In this document: one piece after another, positions 25,838-34,793 of the stretch | How positions within the stretch are numbered: position 1 is the stretch's first letter | How the letters are laid out: every line of letters begins with the position of its first letter | NCBI GenBank assembly: GCA_910574255.1 | Contig: CAJTAK010000003.1 | Coordinates: forward strand, 62,001-126,000 | Direction of reading: 5' to 3' | Origin: Clostridia bacterium | GTDB lineage: Bacteria; Bacillota; Clostridia; Lachnospirales; Lachnospiraceae | Length of the DNA stretch: 64,000 nt | The notes under the pieces: generated by a model | Told to the model about the DNA's origin: nothing | Seen by the model: the letters and a program-made list of their open reading frames with translations, nothing else | The model's database searches: none | Position numbers and translations under genes: made by a program

Positions 25838-27361
25838 CTATTTCTCCTCCTGCACTTGAGCCATATGTTTAAAGGATGGCTGCAATACATCATGCAGCTC
25901 ACAGAATACCTGATAAGCCTTATCATATAATTCTCGATTTGCCTTATTGGGCTGATAAATCTTCTTAACCTTCAAGAGACTGTCTGCACCCTTTTCCAGA
26001 TTATCCACAAATCCCATGGCAACTGCAGACATCAGCGCCACACCCAAAGCTCCGCCTTCATCTGCCTCTAAAGTATAAATGGGAACATTGTAAATATCTG
26101 CTTTAATCTGGTTCCAGGTGTCACCCTTGGCCGCTCCGCCGGAATGGTACACTAACTGAATCTTTTCCCCATTGGCCTCAAAGATATCCAAGGTACGTTT
26201 GAATTCAAAGGCTACACCTTCAAGAAGAGCTCGAACCATATGAGAAATGCTTTTTTCCAAAGAAAGGCCAACAAAGCAACCTCTGGAATCTGCGCTTCCC
26301 ATTGTTCGTTCACCCATTAGATAGGGGAGGAAATAGAGGCCGTCTGCACCTGCAGGTACTTGTTCAGCTAACTCACAAAGATACGCATATTCATCTTTTC
26401 CATTCTCATGAGCTTTCTTCGTCTCATCCTTGGCTAAGTTATCCCGCAGCCACCGAAATGCGCCGCCGGCAGAATCGATATTTCCAAAGGGTACCCATCC
26501 ATTCAGTACATGGCGCAGGTTCATAATCCTTTTATCCATAACCGGTTTACTGGTATAAGCCTGTATTGTGGCACCTGTACCTGTAATATCCACAACGCTT
26601 CCCAGCTTATTCATACCAGACACATAGAGCATGCTAAGCATATCACCTCCGCCAGTAATAACGGATGTCTTTGTGGAAAGTCCTGTTTCCATAGCCGCTT
26701 TCTCGCTAACAGTGCCAATAACCTCATAAGCTTTCTTAATAGACGGCAGCTTTGCCTTGTCAATGCCCAAAAAACCAATAAGCTGATCTGACCATTCATC
26801 AGTCTCACAGTCCATGGCAAAAGTTCCGGAAGCCTCGGAAGGATCGATACATGCTTTTCCAGTGAGCTTAAAATTGATAAAATCCTTGGGTGTCAAAAAT
26901 TTATCCGCAGCTTTATATACTTCTGGCCGGTTGTCCTTCAGCCAGCGGATTTTTATTCCATGCCAGGAAGCAATAGGCGCATTGGCCGAATGCTGATAAA
27001 TTTCATCCGAAAGGCTGGCTGCGAAATCTTCCGCAATCCTGCTGCCCCGTTTATCACAGTATAGCTGCACATCCTCTTCCACTACTGTCCCATCCATCTT
27101 TACCGGAACGGCTCCATGCATATGTGCGCAGCATCCGAAAGCCGCCACATCTTCACTGGAAATATCTGCATCCTTCATAACCTTGTGAATACTGTCTTTT
27201 ACAATCTCCCACCAGGCATCCGCCTTTTGTGTAGCCCACATAGGCTTTGGTGTATCTACATACTGAGGTGTGTTTGTTTGGGCTACCAGATTAAGCTTCT
27301 GATCATATAGCTGTACCTTAATCGACTGGGTTCCCACATCTGTTCCGATAATATACTTCAT
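25838..27361 (-). CDS. FGGY-family carbohydrate kinase
   Basis: A 507-residue ATP-dependent sugar kinase. N-terminal phosphate loop GTDVGTQSIKVQLYD, substrate-region motifs GCCAHMHGAVPV and SGTFAMDCETDEWS, catalytic Asp region TGGGDMLSML, ITGTGATIQ, and the C-terminal FGGY signature region LVYHSGGAAKGDTWNQIKADIYN with EGGALGVALM. Closest by pattern to xylulokinase and AI-2 kinase groups; the substrate cannot be read from sequence. It sits directly after the permease gene and before the two DeoC-like genes, so it phosphorylates the imported sugar. Confidence 0.9.
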   Translation of the reverse strand: MKYIIGTDVGTQSIKVQLYDQKLNLVAQTNTPQYVDTPKPMWATQKADAWWEIVKDSIHKVMKDADISSEDVAAFGCCAHMHGAVPVKMDGTVVEEDVQLYCDKRGSRIAEDFAASLSDEIYQHSANAPIASWHGIKIRWLKDNRPEVYKAADKFLTPKDFINFKLTGKACIDPSEASGTFAMDCETDEWSDQLIGFLGIDKAKLPSIKKAYEVIGTVSEKAAMETGLSTKTSVITGGGDMLSMLYVSGMNKLGSVVDITGTGATIQAYTSKPVMDKRIMNLRHVLNGWVPFGNIDSAGGAFRWLRDNLAKDETKKAHENGKDEYAYLCELAEQVPAGADGLYFLPYLMGERTMGSADSRGCFVGLSLEKSISHMVRALLEGVAFEFKRTLDIFEANGEKIQLVYHSGGAAKGDTWNQIKADIYNVPIYTLEADEGGALGVALMSAVAMGFVDNLEKGADSLLKVKKIYQPNKANRELYDKAYQVFCELHDVLQPSFKHMAQVQEEK

Positions 27362-27374
27362 ATCTGTGTTCCTC

Positions 27375-28331
27375 CTAATTACTTTTTCTATTTTTTAATT
27401 GATCTACTACTACTGCAATAGTGATAAGAACACCTGTGCTAATCTCCATAACGAAGGAATTGATTCCAAACTGAATTCCCACATTGTCAATCAGTGTCAT
27501 TAAAATTGTACCCAATGCAGTGCCAAAAATTGCACCCTTTGCTCCTGCAAGAGAGGCGCCTCCAATAACTGAGGCAGCAATAGCATTCATCTCATAACCC
27601 TGACCAGCAGCCGGAACTGCACTATTAATTCTGGCTGCCAGCATAATCCCTGCAATTCCACACAGAAAACCCGCAAATCCATAGGTCATATAAATGGTCC
27701 TCCGAATAGAAATGCCACAGAGCTTTGCCACTTCTTTACCGCTGCCCAGAACATAAATGTTCCTTCCAAAGGAAGTATACTTCAAAATAAAAAATCCCAC
27801 AATGACCACAAAGATCCAAAGCCATGCCAGATAAGGAATCTTAAGAAAGGAGCACACGCCCAAATTGGTAAATTCTATCTTAAGCCCTGCAATGGTTCCT
27901 GCATTACTGATTATCTTAATAAGGCCGCGAATGATTGTCATGCTTCCCAGTGTTGCAATAAAAGGCGGCACATTCAATTCGTGAATAATAACTGCATTGT
28001 ACAAACCGCAGAGGACACCTACAAAAAGGGCTATAATAATAGATACCGGAATTGACATTCCCCACTTTGCCTGCCCCATGGCCACCATCAAGGTTGACAT
28101 GCCAACAATGGAACCGCAACTCAAATCAATTCCGCTTGTGATAATGATCATGGTAGCAGAAATTGCAATCACACCATTAATAGAGCATTGTTTAAGAATA
28201 TTCATCTGATTATATTCTGTGAAAAAATTAGCTGTTCCAAAGACGGCCACCAAGTACAATGCCAAAATAATCAAGATCAGAGAAAATTCTGTTCTCTGGA
28301 AAATGCTGAAATCTCTCTTCTTTTCTTTCAT
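27375..28331 (-). CDS. RbsC-type sugar ABC transporter permease
   Basis: An inner-membrane permease of 318 residues from ATG 28331, preceded by GGGGGAAAT; the upstream in-frame TTG is part of that site. About eight to ten helices; the family motif ASVIGGASLAGAKGAIFGT is present near residue 250, as in RbsC/MglC (BPD_transp_2). It forms the channel with the ATPase at 28355 and takes substrate from the lipoprotein at 29940. A single permease gene implies a homodimer. Confidence 0.93.
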   Translation of the reverse strand: MKEKKRDFSIFQRTEFSLILIILALYLVAVFGTANFFTEYNQMNILKQCSINGVIAISATMIIITSGIDLSCGSIVGMSTLMVAMGQAKWGMSIPVSIIIALFVGVLCGLYNAVIIHELNVPPFIATLGSMTIIRGLIKIISNAGTIAGLKIEFTNLGVCSFLKIPYLAWLWIFVVIVGFFILKYTSFGRNIYVLGSGKEVAKLCGISIRRTIYMTYGFAGFLCGIAGIMLAARINSAVPAAGQGYEMNAIAASVIGGASLAGAKGAIFGTALGTILMTLIDNVGIQFGINSFVMEISTGVLITIAVVVDQLKNRKSN

Positions 28332-28354
28332 ATCTATTTCCCCCAAACTTTATC

Positions 28355-29860
28355 TTAGGATGTGGATGCCAGTTTCAGCATTGTTTCTTCTGTCACAGAC
28401 TCCAGTTCATTTCTGTCTAATACTCCGGTTACTTTTCCTTCTGCCATCACAATACAGCGGTCCGACAATCCCATAACCTCCGGCAAGTAAGAAGAAATTA
28501 GAATAATGCCTTTTCCTTCCTTGGCAAGCTCCTCCATAATCTTATAAATCTCTTGTTTTGCACCTACATCAACGCCAACTGTCGGCTCATCAAAAATCAA
28601 TACGTCCGACCCTGCACACAGGATTTTGGAGATAACTACTTTCTGTTGATTTCCTCCGGAAAGGTTTTCCACTTTCTGTTGGATATTTGGCGTTTTGATT
28701 CCTGTTCTCTCCCTGTATCTCTCTGCCCGTTCTTTTTCCTGCTTCAAACTGATCACGCCGAATCTGCTGATTCCCTCATAGGAGGCCGCATTGATATTTG
28801 TTTCAATACTTAAGGGCAGTGCAACTCCGTCCAAACGCCTGTCCTCCGTAAGAAACCCAATCCCCTGATAGATTGCATCCTGAGGGCAGCGAATCTCTGC
28901 CTTTTTTCCCTTAATATAAATCTCACCAGCTTCCAGCTTTTCAAGACCAAACAAGGCACGCATAACCTCACTGCGCCCGGCTCCCACAAGCCCTGAAAAG
29001 CCCAGGATTTCTCCGGCTTTAAGGCAGAAGGAAACATCCTTAAAATATTTTTTGTGACTCAGATGTTCAACTCTCAGCAATTCTTCCCCTGGATCCATGT
29101 GGCTGATATTATAGATATCACCTATCTCTCGTCCCACCATCATGGATACCAGCATATCCTTGGTTACTTCTGAAACATTTTTTGTATCTATATATACACC
29201 ATCCTTCAGGACCGAAACCGTGTCGCAGATCTCTACGATCTCTTCCAGCCTGTGGGAAATGTAAATAATGCTGACTCCCTGGCTCTTCAGTTCCCGAATA
29301 TACCGGAAAAGAATCTCCACTTTGTCATTTTCCAAAAGAGCTGTAGGCTCATCAAAAATCACAAGGCGTATGGTATCATTTACCGAAATTTTGCTGATAG
29401 TGACCATCTCCTGCATAGCCACTGTCAAATTACTGATTTTTTCTCTTGGATCAATATCAATTCCAAACTTATCTACAACCTCCCGGCTGTCTGAATACAT
29501 CTTTTTCCAGTCTACAAAGCCCAGCTTTGTTTTCGGAACTCTTCCCAAAAAATAATTCTCTGCAATACTTAGCTCTTTCGCAATGTTCACGTGCTGGTAG
29601 TTTGCAAACATCCCAAGTTCCTTACTCTCTACAGGATTCCTTGGAGATTTCCACTCACCATCACAGTTAACGCTGATGACTCCCTCGTCTGGGGATTCCA
29701 CGCCCATGATACACTTGATTAATGTAGATTTTCCGGCCCCGTTTTCTCCGAGGAATGCCCGAATTTCTCCCTTATGTATAGTCATACTAACCTTATCAAG
29801 TGCCTTTACGCCCGGATAGCTTTTACTGACATTTTCAATTTTAAGCAGAGCATCATCCAT
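28355..29860 (-). CDS. RbsA/MglA-type sugar ABC transporter ATP-binding protein
   Basis: A 501-residue tandem ATPase. The first domain has Walker A GENGAGKSTLIKC and Walker B LVIFDEPTALLEN; its signature region is unusual (ISNLTVAMQEM), which is normal for this class. The second has GLVGAGRSEVM (degenerate Walker A), signature LSGGNQQKVVISK and LIFDEPTVGVDVGAK. Start ATG 29860 is chosen over an in-frame GTG at 29872 that adds four residues. Energises the importer of island 1. Confidence 0.93.
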   Translation of the reverse strand: MDDALLKIENVSKSYPGVKALDKVSMTIHKGEIRAFLGENGAGKSTLIKCIMGVESPDEGVISVNCDGEWKSPRNPVESKELGMFANYQHVNIAKELSIAENYFLGRVPKTKLGFVDWKKMYSDSREVVDKFGIDIDPREKISNLTVAMQEMVTISKISVNDTIRLVIFDEPTALLENDKVEILFRYIRELKSQGVSIIYISHRLEEIVEICDTVSVLKDGVYIDTKNVSEVTKDMLVSMMVGREIGDIYNISHMDPGEELLRVEHLSHKKYFKDVSFCLKAGEILGFSGLVGAGRSEVMRALFGLEKLEAGEIYIKGKKAEIRCPQDAIYQGIGFLTEDRRLDGVALPLSIETNINAASYEGISRFGVISLKQEKERAERYRERTGIKTPNIQQKVENLSGGNQQKVVISKILCAGSDVLIFDEPTVGVDVGAKQEIYKIMEELAKEGKGIILISSYLPEVMGLSDRCIVMAEGKVTGVLDRNELESVTEETMLKLASTS

Positions 29861-29890
29861 CCTAAAAGCCACCGCCTTTCCATATATGGC

Positions 29891-29915
29891 AGGACTGCAC
29901 CCTGGGTGCAGCCCT
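29891..29915 (-). repeat. Stem-loop after the binding-protein gene, island 1
   Basis: AGGACTGCACCC (29891-29902) pairs with GGGTGCAGCCCT (29904-29915) with one mismatch. It lies between the binding-protein stop and the ATPase start without a T-run, so it probably protects the upstream message. Confidence 0.7.
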
Positions 29916-29939
29916 ATATCTACATCCTCAAAACGCAGC

Positions 29940-31052
29940 TTATTTAGCCAGAATCTTAGGATTCAGCAGTGCTTTACTCTCATCTGTATTCATATTTTCA
30001 CTGGTAACTACCTGAGAGGTACAGTCAATGTGCTTTTCTGTCTCTGTATTCTCTCCTGTCTCAAGATAAGTCATTGCATTCATTGCTGCATTATAGCCCT
30101 GCTCATAAGGTGTCTGTACAATGATGGCATAAAGATTTCCCTTCTCAAGAGCTTCAATCTCAACACTATCAGAGTCAACTCCGATCCCTACAATCTTATC
30201 TCCCAGCTCCGCACCGCCAACTGCAAGTGCAATTCCGTCACCGGACACGTTGTTTCCTCCATAAAGGCCGATGAGCTCATCACCATAGGTGGATATTTGG
30301 GTTTCCACATTCGCCTGTGCATTGTTTACATCATTTTCATTATAAAGGGTGTCCAAACATTCCAGCTCCGGTGCATGCTCAGCCATGTAAGCCTTAAATC
30401 CGTCCATACGCTCTTCCAGCGTTTCCACTACTACAGACATATGCATACCGATTTTTCCTTTGGGTTCAATTCCACGATCCGCAAGCGCCTCCAGCATAGC
30501 AGCTGCTGCCGTTTCCCCAATAACTGTATTATTGCAATAATAATGTACACCATATATGTCATCATAATTGTGAGAATCTCCGCCCTCAAGTCCCATGCTT
30601 ACAAAATTCACATAGATGCCTGCGCTCTGTGCTTCCTGTGCCTTGGGAACTGTTCCGTCCGGTGCCAAAGTTGCTGTAATAATCACATCTGGTTTGGAAG
30701 CAATTACGCTTTCAAATGCCTTAATGTAAGCGTCTGTCTCCGACTCAGATGCTGGTCCGCTCACGGTAAAGTTAATTTTTACTCCCTTTTCTTCCTGCAA
30801 ATCCAGAACTGCATTTCGGATTCCTGTCTCCGCATACTGCCAATACTCAGATTCCGTGGAAGGTGAAAGGTATACAAAGTTATACTCTTCTGCCGTCGCA
30901 TCACCGCTTTCTACAGCAGATTCTTCTGTCTGCTGTTCCTGTGCTGATGTATTCGCTTCCGTCCCCGGAGCCTCTGACTTTCCCCCACAGCCAACTATTC
31001 CTGCAATTAGGATACCCGTCATTAGAATTGATAATAATGCTTTTTTCTTCAT
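29940..31052 (-). CDS. Periplasmic-type sugar-binding lipoprotein (island 1)
   Basis: A 370-residue membrane-anchored receptor: MKKKALLSILMTG signal, lipobox IAGIVGC with Cys22, a Glu/Ala/Thr-rich linker (about 25-55), then a type I binding fold (Peripla_BP_4): YNFVYLSPSTESEYWQYAE, SKPDVIITATLAPDG, GIGVDSDSVEIEALEKGNLYAIIVQTPYEQG. First gene of the importer operon, which starts at the promoter 31103-31131. Ligand is unknown. Confidence 0.93.
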   Translation of the reverse strand: MKKKALLSILMTGILIAGIVGCGGKSEAPGTEANTSAQEQQTEESAVESGDATAEEYNFVYLSPSTESEYWQYAETGIRNAVLDLQEEKGVKINFTVSGPASESETDAYIKAFESVIASKPDVIITATLAPDGTVPKAQEAQSAGIYVNFVSMGLEGGDSHNYDDIYGVHYYCNNTVIGETAAAAMLEALADRGIEPKGKIGMHMSVVVETLEERMDGFKAYMAEHAPELECLDTLYNENDVNNAQANVETQISTYGDELIGLYGGNNVSGDGIALAVGGAELGDKIVGIGVDSDSVEIEALEKGNLYAIIVQTPYEQGYNAAMNAMTYLETGENTETEKHIDCTSQVVTSENMNTDESKALLNPKILAK

Positions 31053-31102
31053 TTGAAATCCTCTCCTATTCCTTTTTTGTAATAACGTTGCTTTGTTACT
31101 AC

Positions 31103-31131
31103 ATAATAATATAACAATCGAATATTGTCAA
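31103..31131 (-). promoter_or_regulatory. Promoter and operator of the island 1 importer operon
   Basis: On the minus strand TTGACA, 17 bases, TATTAT. The spacer contains ATTGTTATAT (complement of 31109-31118), the motif shared with gntR and the VOC operon. Confidence 0.75.
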
Positions 31132-31261
31132 TACCTTATTATAAAATCGCACAACTTTTTTTTAAATCTCTTCTATTTTTATACGTTTTCTGCAATTCAA
31201 TATATTTACACAAATAATCAGACATCTTATTTTACAGGATGACAAGTTTTTACAAGCAAAT

Positions 31262-31302
31262 AGTAAAACGGAATTGCCTCAGAATATTTTATGGCAATTC
31301 CG
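31262..31302 (-). terminator. Terminator ending island 2
   Basis: CGGAATTGCC (31269-31278) pairs perfectly with GGCAATTCCG (31293-31302). On the minus strand TTTTACTATTT follows. It lies after the aroE-like gene. Confidence 0.75.
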
Positions 31303-31386
31303 TCACTATCAACCTATAATTTTAAAACTCGTTGTGTGCCATAAGCAAACGCCTGCATTGCTTCCTCTTGGAATCCCCAAAGAGAA

Positions 31387-32238
31387 TTACTGAAATTCTT
31401 TCCTCAAGGTATCTTCCATCACCTTAAGAGACGGCTCCACCCCTGTCCAAAGCTTAAAGTTCAGCGCCGCCTGGCATGCCAGCATACCCAAGCCGTTTAC
31501 TGCCACAGCCCCCTGCTTTTCAGCTTCCTTTAAAAAGAGGGTATCTACCGGATTAAACACTACATCCGCTGCTATCATATTGGGGGTAATCCCATTATAG
31601 TCAATATCCGGCTTCTGATCCCCATTCGGGTGCAGACCTATGGAGGTGCCGTTAATCAAGATATCCGTATTCTCCGGAATTCTGTGACAGCTCTCCCATT
31701 GCTCACAGGACACTTCTGTTTTGGTATGTTTCTTCAAGGTATCTGCCAGTTCCCGGGCTCGTTCCAGAGTACGGTTTATGATGGTAATGGCGGCCGCTCC
31801 TGCCAGGGCGCATTCCACTCCAATAGCTTTTGCCGCTCCGCCCGCCCCAAGGAGTGTAATGTTTTTTCCCTCTAAGGAAATTCCCCGGTTATGCAGTGCC
31901 TGTACAAAGCCCTTTCCATCCGTATTCTCACCGAACAGTGTTCCGTCCTCACGAAGCGCCACCGTATTCACCGCACCAATGATGCCCGCTGCCTCTGACA
32001 GCTCATTAAGAAGAGGAATCACTTTTATTTTGTGAGGCATGGTCAGATTGATTCCCTTCATATGGAGGACATGTAAGGAACGCATGGCATCCTCAAGGTC
32101 CTCCGGAAGCACCTTCAAGGTCAAATAGCGGTAATTGAGGCCCTTGTCCGCAAAAGCCGCCTCCATAGTTACTCCTGTGGGATTGCCGTCTACGGGATCT
32201 CCGAATACGCCTACCAGCTCTGCACGATAATTTTTCAT
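31387..32238 (-). CDS. AroE-like (shikimate dehydrogenase family) oxidoreductase
   Basis: A 283-residue NAD(P) enzyme from ATG 32238, with AAGGAAGGG upstream. Catalytic Lys in NLTMPHKIKVI (near residue 69) and Asp in FGENTDGKGFVQAL (near 106) are present, with nucleotide loop LLGAGGAAKAIG and NRTLERAREL. The N-terminal substrate motif reads VFGDPVDGNPTGVTMEAAF; the two substrate-binding serines of true AroE (HSxSP) are replaced. As the last gene of a transport-catabolism operon it is more likely a catabolic dehydrogenase than the biosynthetic enzyme. The alternative is a relaxed-specificity AroE. Confidence 0.85.
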   Translation of the reverse strand: MKNYRAELVGVFGDPVDGNPTGVTMEAAFADKGLNYRYLTLKVLPEDLEDAMRSLHVLHMKGINLTMPHKIKVIPLLNELSEAAGIIGAVNTVALREDGTLFGENTDGKGFVQALHNRGISLEGKNITLLGAGGAAKAIGVECALAGAAAITIINRTLERARELADTLKKHTKTEVSCEQWESCHRIPENTDILINGTSIGLHPNGDQKPDIDYNGITPNMIAADVVFNPVDTLFLKEAEKQGAVAVNGLGMLACQAALNFKLWTGVEPSLKVMEDTLRKEFQ

Positions 32239-32311
32239 TTGATTCCCTTCCTTTCTCTTCACCTTACAGATGTATTTTCCTTTATTGTACATCGAAAAGG
32301 TGAAAATAGCA

Positions 32312-33499
32312 TCAATTATTTTCCGTCAGCCATCTTTCGAAGTAAGCACGCATAAACGGGAACATACTCTCCGCTCCCTCCTCCGTAATCACAAAGGATT
32401 CTTCTACCCGGTTGGAGCCTCCTTTCAGCCCAAACAAGCTGATATCCGTATTGCAAGTCATCCCCACCTCAAAAAGCTCTTCCGTATTTTCATCCGGATA
32501 GGGGCTTTCGGCCTCGGCACACCCGATACCATGCAAAGGCGGATATACATCATACTCGGAAAGCCCTTCCTTCCGAAAATAGTCTCTAACCGCACGGACA
32601 AAATTTTCCATAGGCTCTCCGGCTCTTAGATAGGGCAGCCCGGCTGCGCCCGCATGAATCAATACATCAATTACACGCTTTGTCTCTTCACTGTAATTTC
32701 CAACCGCATAAGGCACTTCACAGGTGGATACATAGCCCTCATACTGGACAGCCAGGGCGCACATAATCATATCTCCATCCTCAATCACCTTATTTTCCGG
32801 CCTGCCGACAATTTTAGCCGAACGCTCCCCCGATCCAAAGACGGTAAATGTAATATCCTCGGCTCCGGCCTGCCGTGCCGCTCCCTCTGCGATTCCTGCC
32901 GCATACCGCTCTGTTCTGCCAATCAGATCCGCTTCCATCATGGCCCGAAATCCTATTTCCGCAATGCGGGCTGCTTCTTTTAAACAGGCAATTTCATTTG
33001 CACTTTTTTTCTTTCTCATTTCATAAAACATTTGGGAGCAGTCCATAAGCTCACACGCAAACGACTTTTTCAGATTGTCAAGAAGCTCCGCTGACATATC
33101 GCCCATTCCCACAATGCCCAAACGGTTTAATTCGCCGGCGCCCCGAAGCTCCTTTGCCAGCTTGTGAAAACTGGTGTAGGATGCAAAGGGATAATCAATC
33201 TCATCGGGCACGGTTACACACAGGAAGTCCGGTACAAGTCTCACATCCTCCCATACACTCATTTCCCGGGCCACCTGTTCCCCTTCCGGGGCGCAGAGAA
33301 CAATGGGCTGCCCCGTTTTTCCCATAAGCATAGCCCCACGTTCAAAAATGGGCCAATAATTGGATGCGTACCTCAAATTTTCTTTCCGATATTCATCCCC
33401 GTAAACAAAGATTCCATCTAACCCGTCCTTATGCATTTGCTTCCGTATATGTTCAATTCTTTCCTGAAATTCGCTTTTAGGTATACATATTTTCTCCAT
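32312..33499 (-). CDS. M24-fold hydrolase lacking metal ligands (copy 2)
   Basis: A 395-residue two-domain creatinase/prolidase-fold protein from ATG 33499 with AGGAG upstream. The N-terminal domain (1-130) has GLDGIFVYGDEYRKENLRYASNYWP. In the pita-bread domain the usual metal Asp residues are absent: GDMIMCALAVQYEGY (Asp to Ala) and GYVSTCEVPY (Asp to Thr). The His is kept in PLHGIGCAEAESPY, the first metal Glu reads Asp (TCNTDISL), and the last Glu remains (RVEESFVIT). This pattern recalls creatinase, an M24 enzyme without metal. A LacI/cre-like site lies 15-33 bases upstream of its start. Confidence 0.82.
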   Translation of the reverse strand: MEKICIPKSEFQERIEHIRKQMHKDGLDGIFVYGDEYRKENLRYASNYWPIFERGAMLMGKTGQPIVLCAPEGEQVAREMSVWEDVRLVPDFLCVTVPDEIDYPFASYTSFHKLAKELRGAGELNRLGIVGMGDMSAELLDNLKKSFACELMDCSQMFYEMRKKKSANEIACLKEAARIAEIGFRAMMEADLIGRTERYAAGIAEGAARQAGAEDITFTVFGSGERSAKIVGRPENKVIEDGDMIMCALAVQYEGYVSTCEVPYAVGNYSEETKRVIDVLIHAGAAGLPYLRAGEPMENFVRAVRDYFRKEGLSEYDVYPPLHGIGCAEAESPYPDENTEELFEVGMTCNTDISLFGLKGGSNRVEESFVITEEGAESMFPFMRAYFERWLTENN

Positions 33500-33514
33500 C
33501 TTCCATCTCCTTTC

Positions 33515-33532
33515 TATGCGAGCGCTCACATA
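33515..33532. promoter_or_regulatory. LacI/cre-like operator between the M24 genes
   Basis: TATGCGAGCGCTCACATA differs at one base from the perfect palindrome TATGTGAGCGCTCACATA and closely matches the two sites upstream of lacI. It lies just upstream of the second M24 gene. Confidence 0.6.
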
Positions 33533-33551
33533 TTGCAGCTTATAAGCTCTT

Positions 33552-34739
33552 TCATGTCTCCCGCTTAAGTTCCATCAGCTCTCTGCCATAATCCGAAAAT
33601 GCTTCCGTTCCTTCCTTTGTTACCAGAAAGCCATCCTCAAACCGTACTCCAATCCGATTCTCATTATCCCCCAGATAAATACATGTGCAAAAGGTCATTC
33701 CCTCCTCCAGCGGGAAATCGGAATTCGATTCAATCCACGGAAATTCGCCTTCCATCAATCCGGTTCCATGAACCGGGCCGTAAAGAATATGCTGCTCCTG
33801 CCCATGGGCCTTGATTGCTTCATAGTAAGCATCGTACACTTCCTTCGCATTCACGCCGCTTTTCGCCGTTTCAAGAACCGCCTTCTGACCTGCCAGGCTG
33901 GCTTCAATCAAGGACTTCTGGCTTTTCGTTCCTTTTCCCATAATTACGGCTCTTCCCATGGTAGAGGCATATCCCTCATACCTGGCGCCAATTTGGATAT
34001 GTACCAAATCCCCAGGCTCAATTACTTTCCCCCTGCATCTTCCAATAGCCAAATTGGAGCCTTCCCCCGCAAGGACCCAGCAAGGATATGCTTCTCCTTC
34101 CGCACCTTCCTGATACATGGTGCCAACCGCAACTCCCCTTACCTGTTCTTCCGTCATTCCCGGTCTTATCTCATCCAATACCTTTTTCATTGCGCATTGG
34201 GTAATCCGATAGGCTTCCCGCATACATGCAATTTCAGCAGGGGATTTTACCGCTCTCAGCCTGGCTGCCAGCATATCCGCCTTCACCAGCATGGGATTCC
34301 CAAGCTCCTTAAGGGCCTCTTCCAATGCCAAATGAACCACATGGGAAATCAAACAGCCGCCTGCGATTCCAATCCTTTGAGGCGCTTTTTTGCCCATTGT
34401 CTCCAGAATCACTTCAGCCATCGTACTAAGCACCGCCTCCGGATACTCCGGTTCCGAGGATTCCCGAAATGCCAGCACCCTGCGTATTCGCAAAATGCGG
34501 GATACACTTCTTGCAAATGTCTCACTTTCCGGTCCTATAATGAGGGTAGGCTCACCCTCTGCCGGAATCAGTACGCCTGCCACCTCAAAGCTCGGCCAAT
34601 AGTTACTGTAATAACGGATATATTGGGGTTCTGCCTCATTTCCATAAGCAAACAATAAATCCAGATCCTCAGATTTCATCGCTTCCTGCGTTTTTTTTAC
34701 CCGTTCTTCAAATTCCCTTTGCTCAATTTTGGGTCTCAT
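33552..34739 (-). CDS. M24-fold hydrolase lacking metal ligands (copy 1)
   Basis: A 395-residue paralogue of the next gene, counted from ATG 34739 (GGAGG 11 bases upstream); this start gives exactly the paralogue's length. N-terminal domain: LDLLFAYGNEAEPQYIRYYSNYWPS... The metal Asp positions read Gln (DLVHIQIGARYEGY) and Thr (GYASTMGRAV); the His stays (GPVHGTGLMEGE), the first Glu is Cys (FCTCIYLG) and the last Glu is kept (VRFEDGFLVT). It is therefore not a normal Xaa-Pro aminopeptidase. Metal-free chemistry, as in creatinase, is the leading alternative. It follows the ASRT-family gene directly. Confidence 0.82.
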   Translation of the reverse strand: MRPKIEQREFEERVKKTQEAMKSEDLDLLFAYGNEAEPQYIRYYSNYWPSFEVAGVLIPAEGEPTLIIGPESETFARSVSRILRIRRVLAFRESSEPEYPEAVLSTMAEVILETMGKKAPQRIGIAGGCLISHVVHLALEEALKELGNPMLVKADMLAARLRAVKSPAEIACMREAYRITQCAMKKVLDEIRPGMTEEQVRGVAVGTMYQEGAEGEAYPCWVLAGEGSNLAIGRCRGKVIEPGDLVHIQIGARYEGYASTMGRAVIMGKGTKSQKSLIEASLAGQKAVLETAKSGVNAKEVYDAYYEAIKAHGQEQHILYGPVHGTGLMEGEFPWIESNSDFPLEEGMTFCTCIYLGDNENRIGVRFEDGFLVTKEGTEAFSDYGRELMELKRET

Positions 34740-34793
34740 TGACTCATGTACCTCCATTTCTTCACACCCGAAAGTAATAAACACCTCTATTTG

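Larger units (their letters stand above)
31053..31386. other. Regulatory gap between the islands
   Basis: Apart from the promoter/operator (31103-31131) and the terminator (31262-31302) I see no gene here. GTAATAACG (31078-31086) and TTGTTACTAC nearby form a weak spaced dyad. Confidence 0.5.

Noticed and set aside
29886-30866. Long + strand open frame antisense to the binding-protein gene
   Set aside because: It is the mirror of a strongly supported lipoprotein gene; its translation is Cys/His/Ile-rich without domain features.
23531-31131. Island 1 as an AI-2 (Lsr) uptake and processing system
   Set aside because: An FGGY kinase, aldolase-fold proteins and an Rbs-like importer are suggestive, but there is one permease rather than LsrC plus LsrD, no LsrG-like gene, and the aldolases look DeoC-like rather than LsrF-like.
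33552-34739. Ordinary Xaa-Pro aminopeptidase annotation
   Set aside because: The fold fits, but the metal-binding Asp residues are absent, so peptidase function is not supported.
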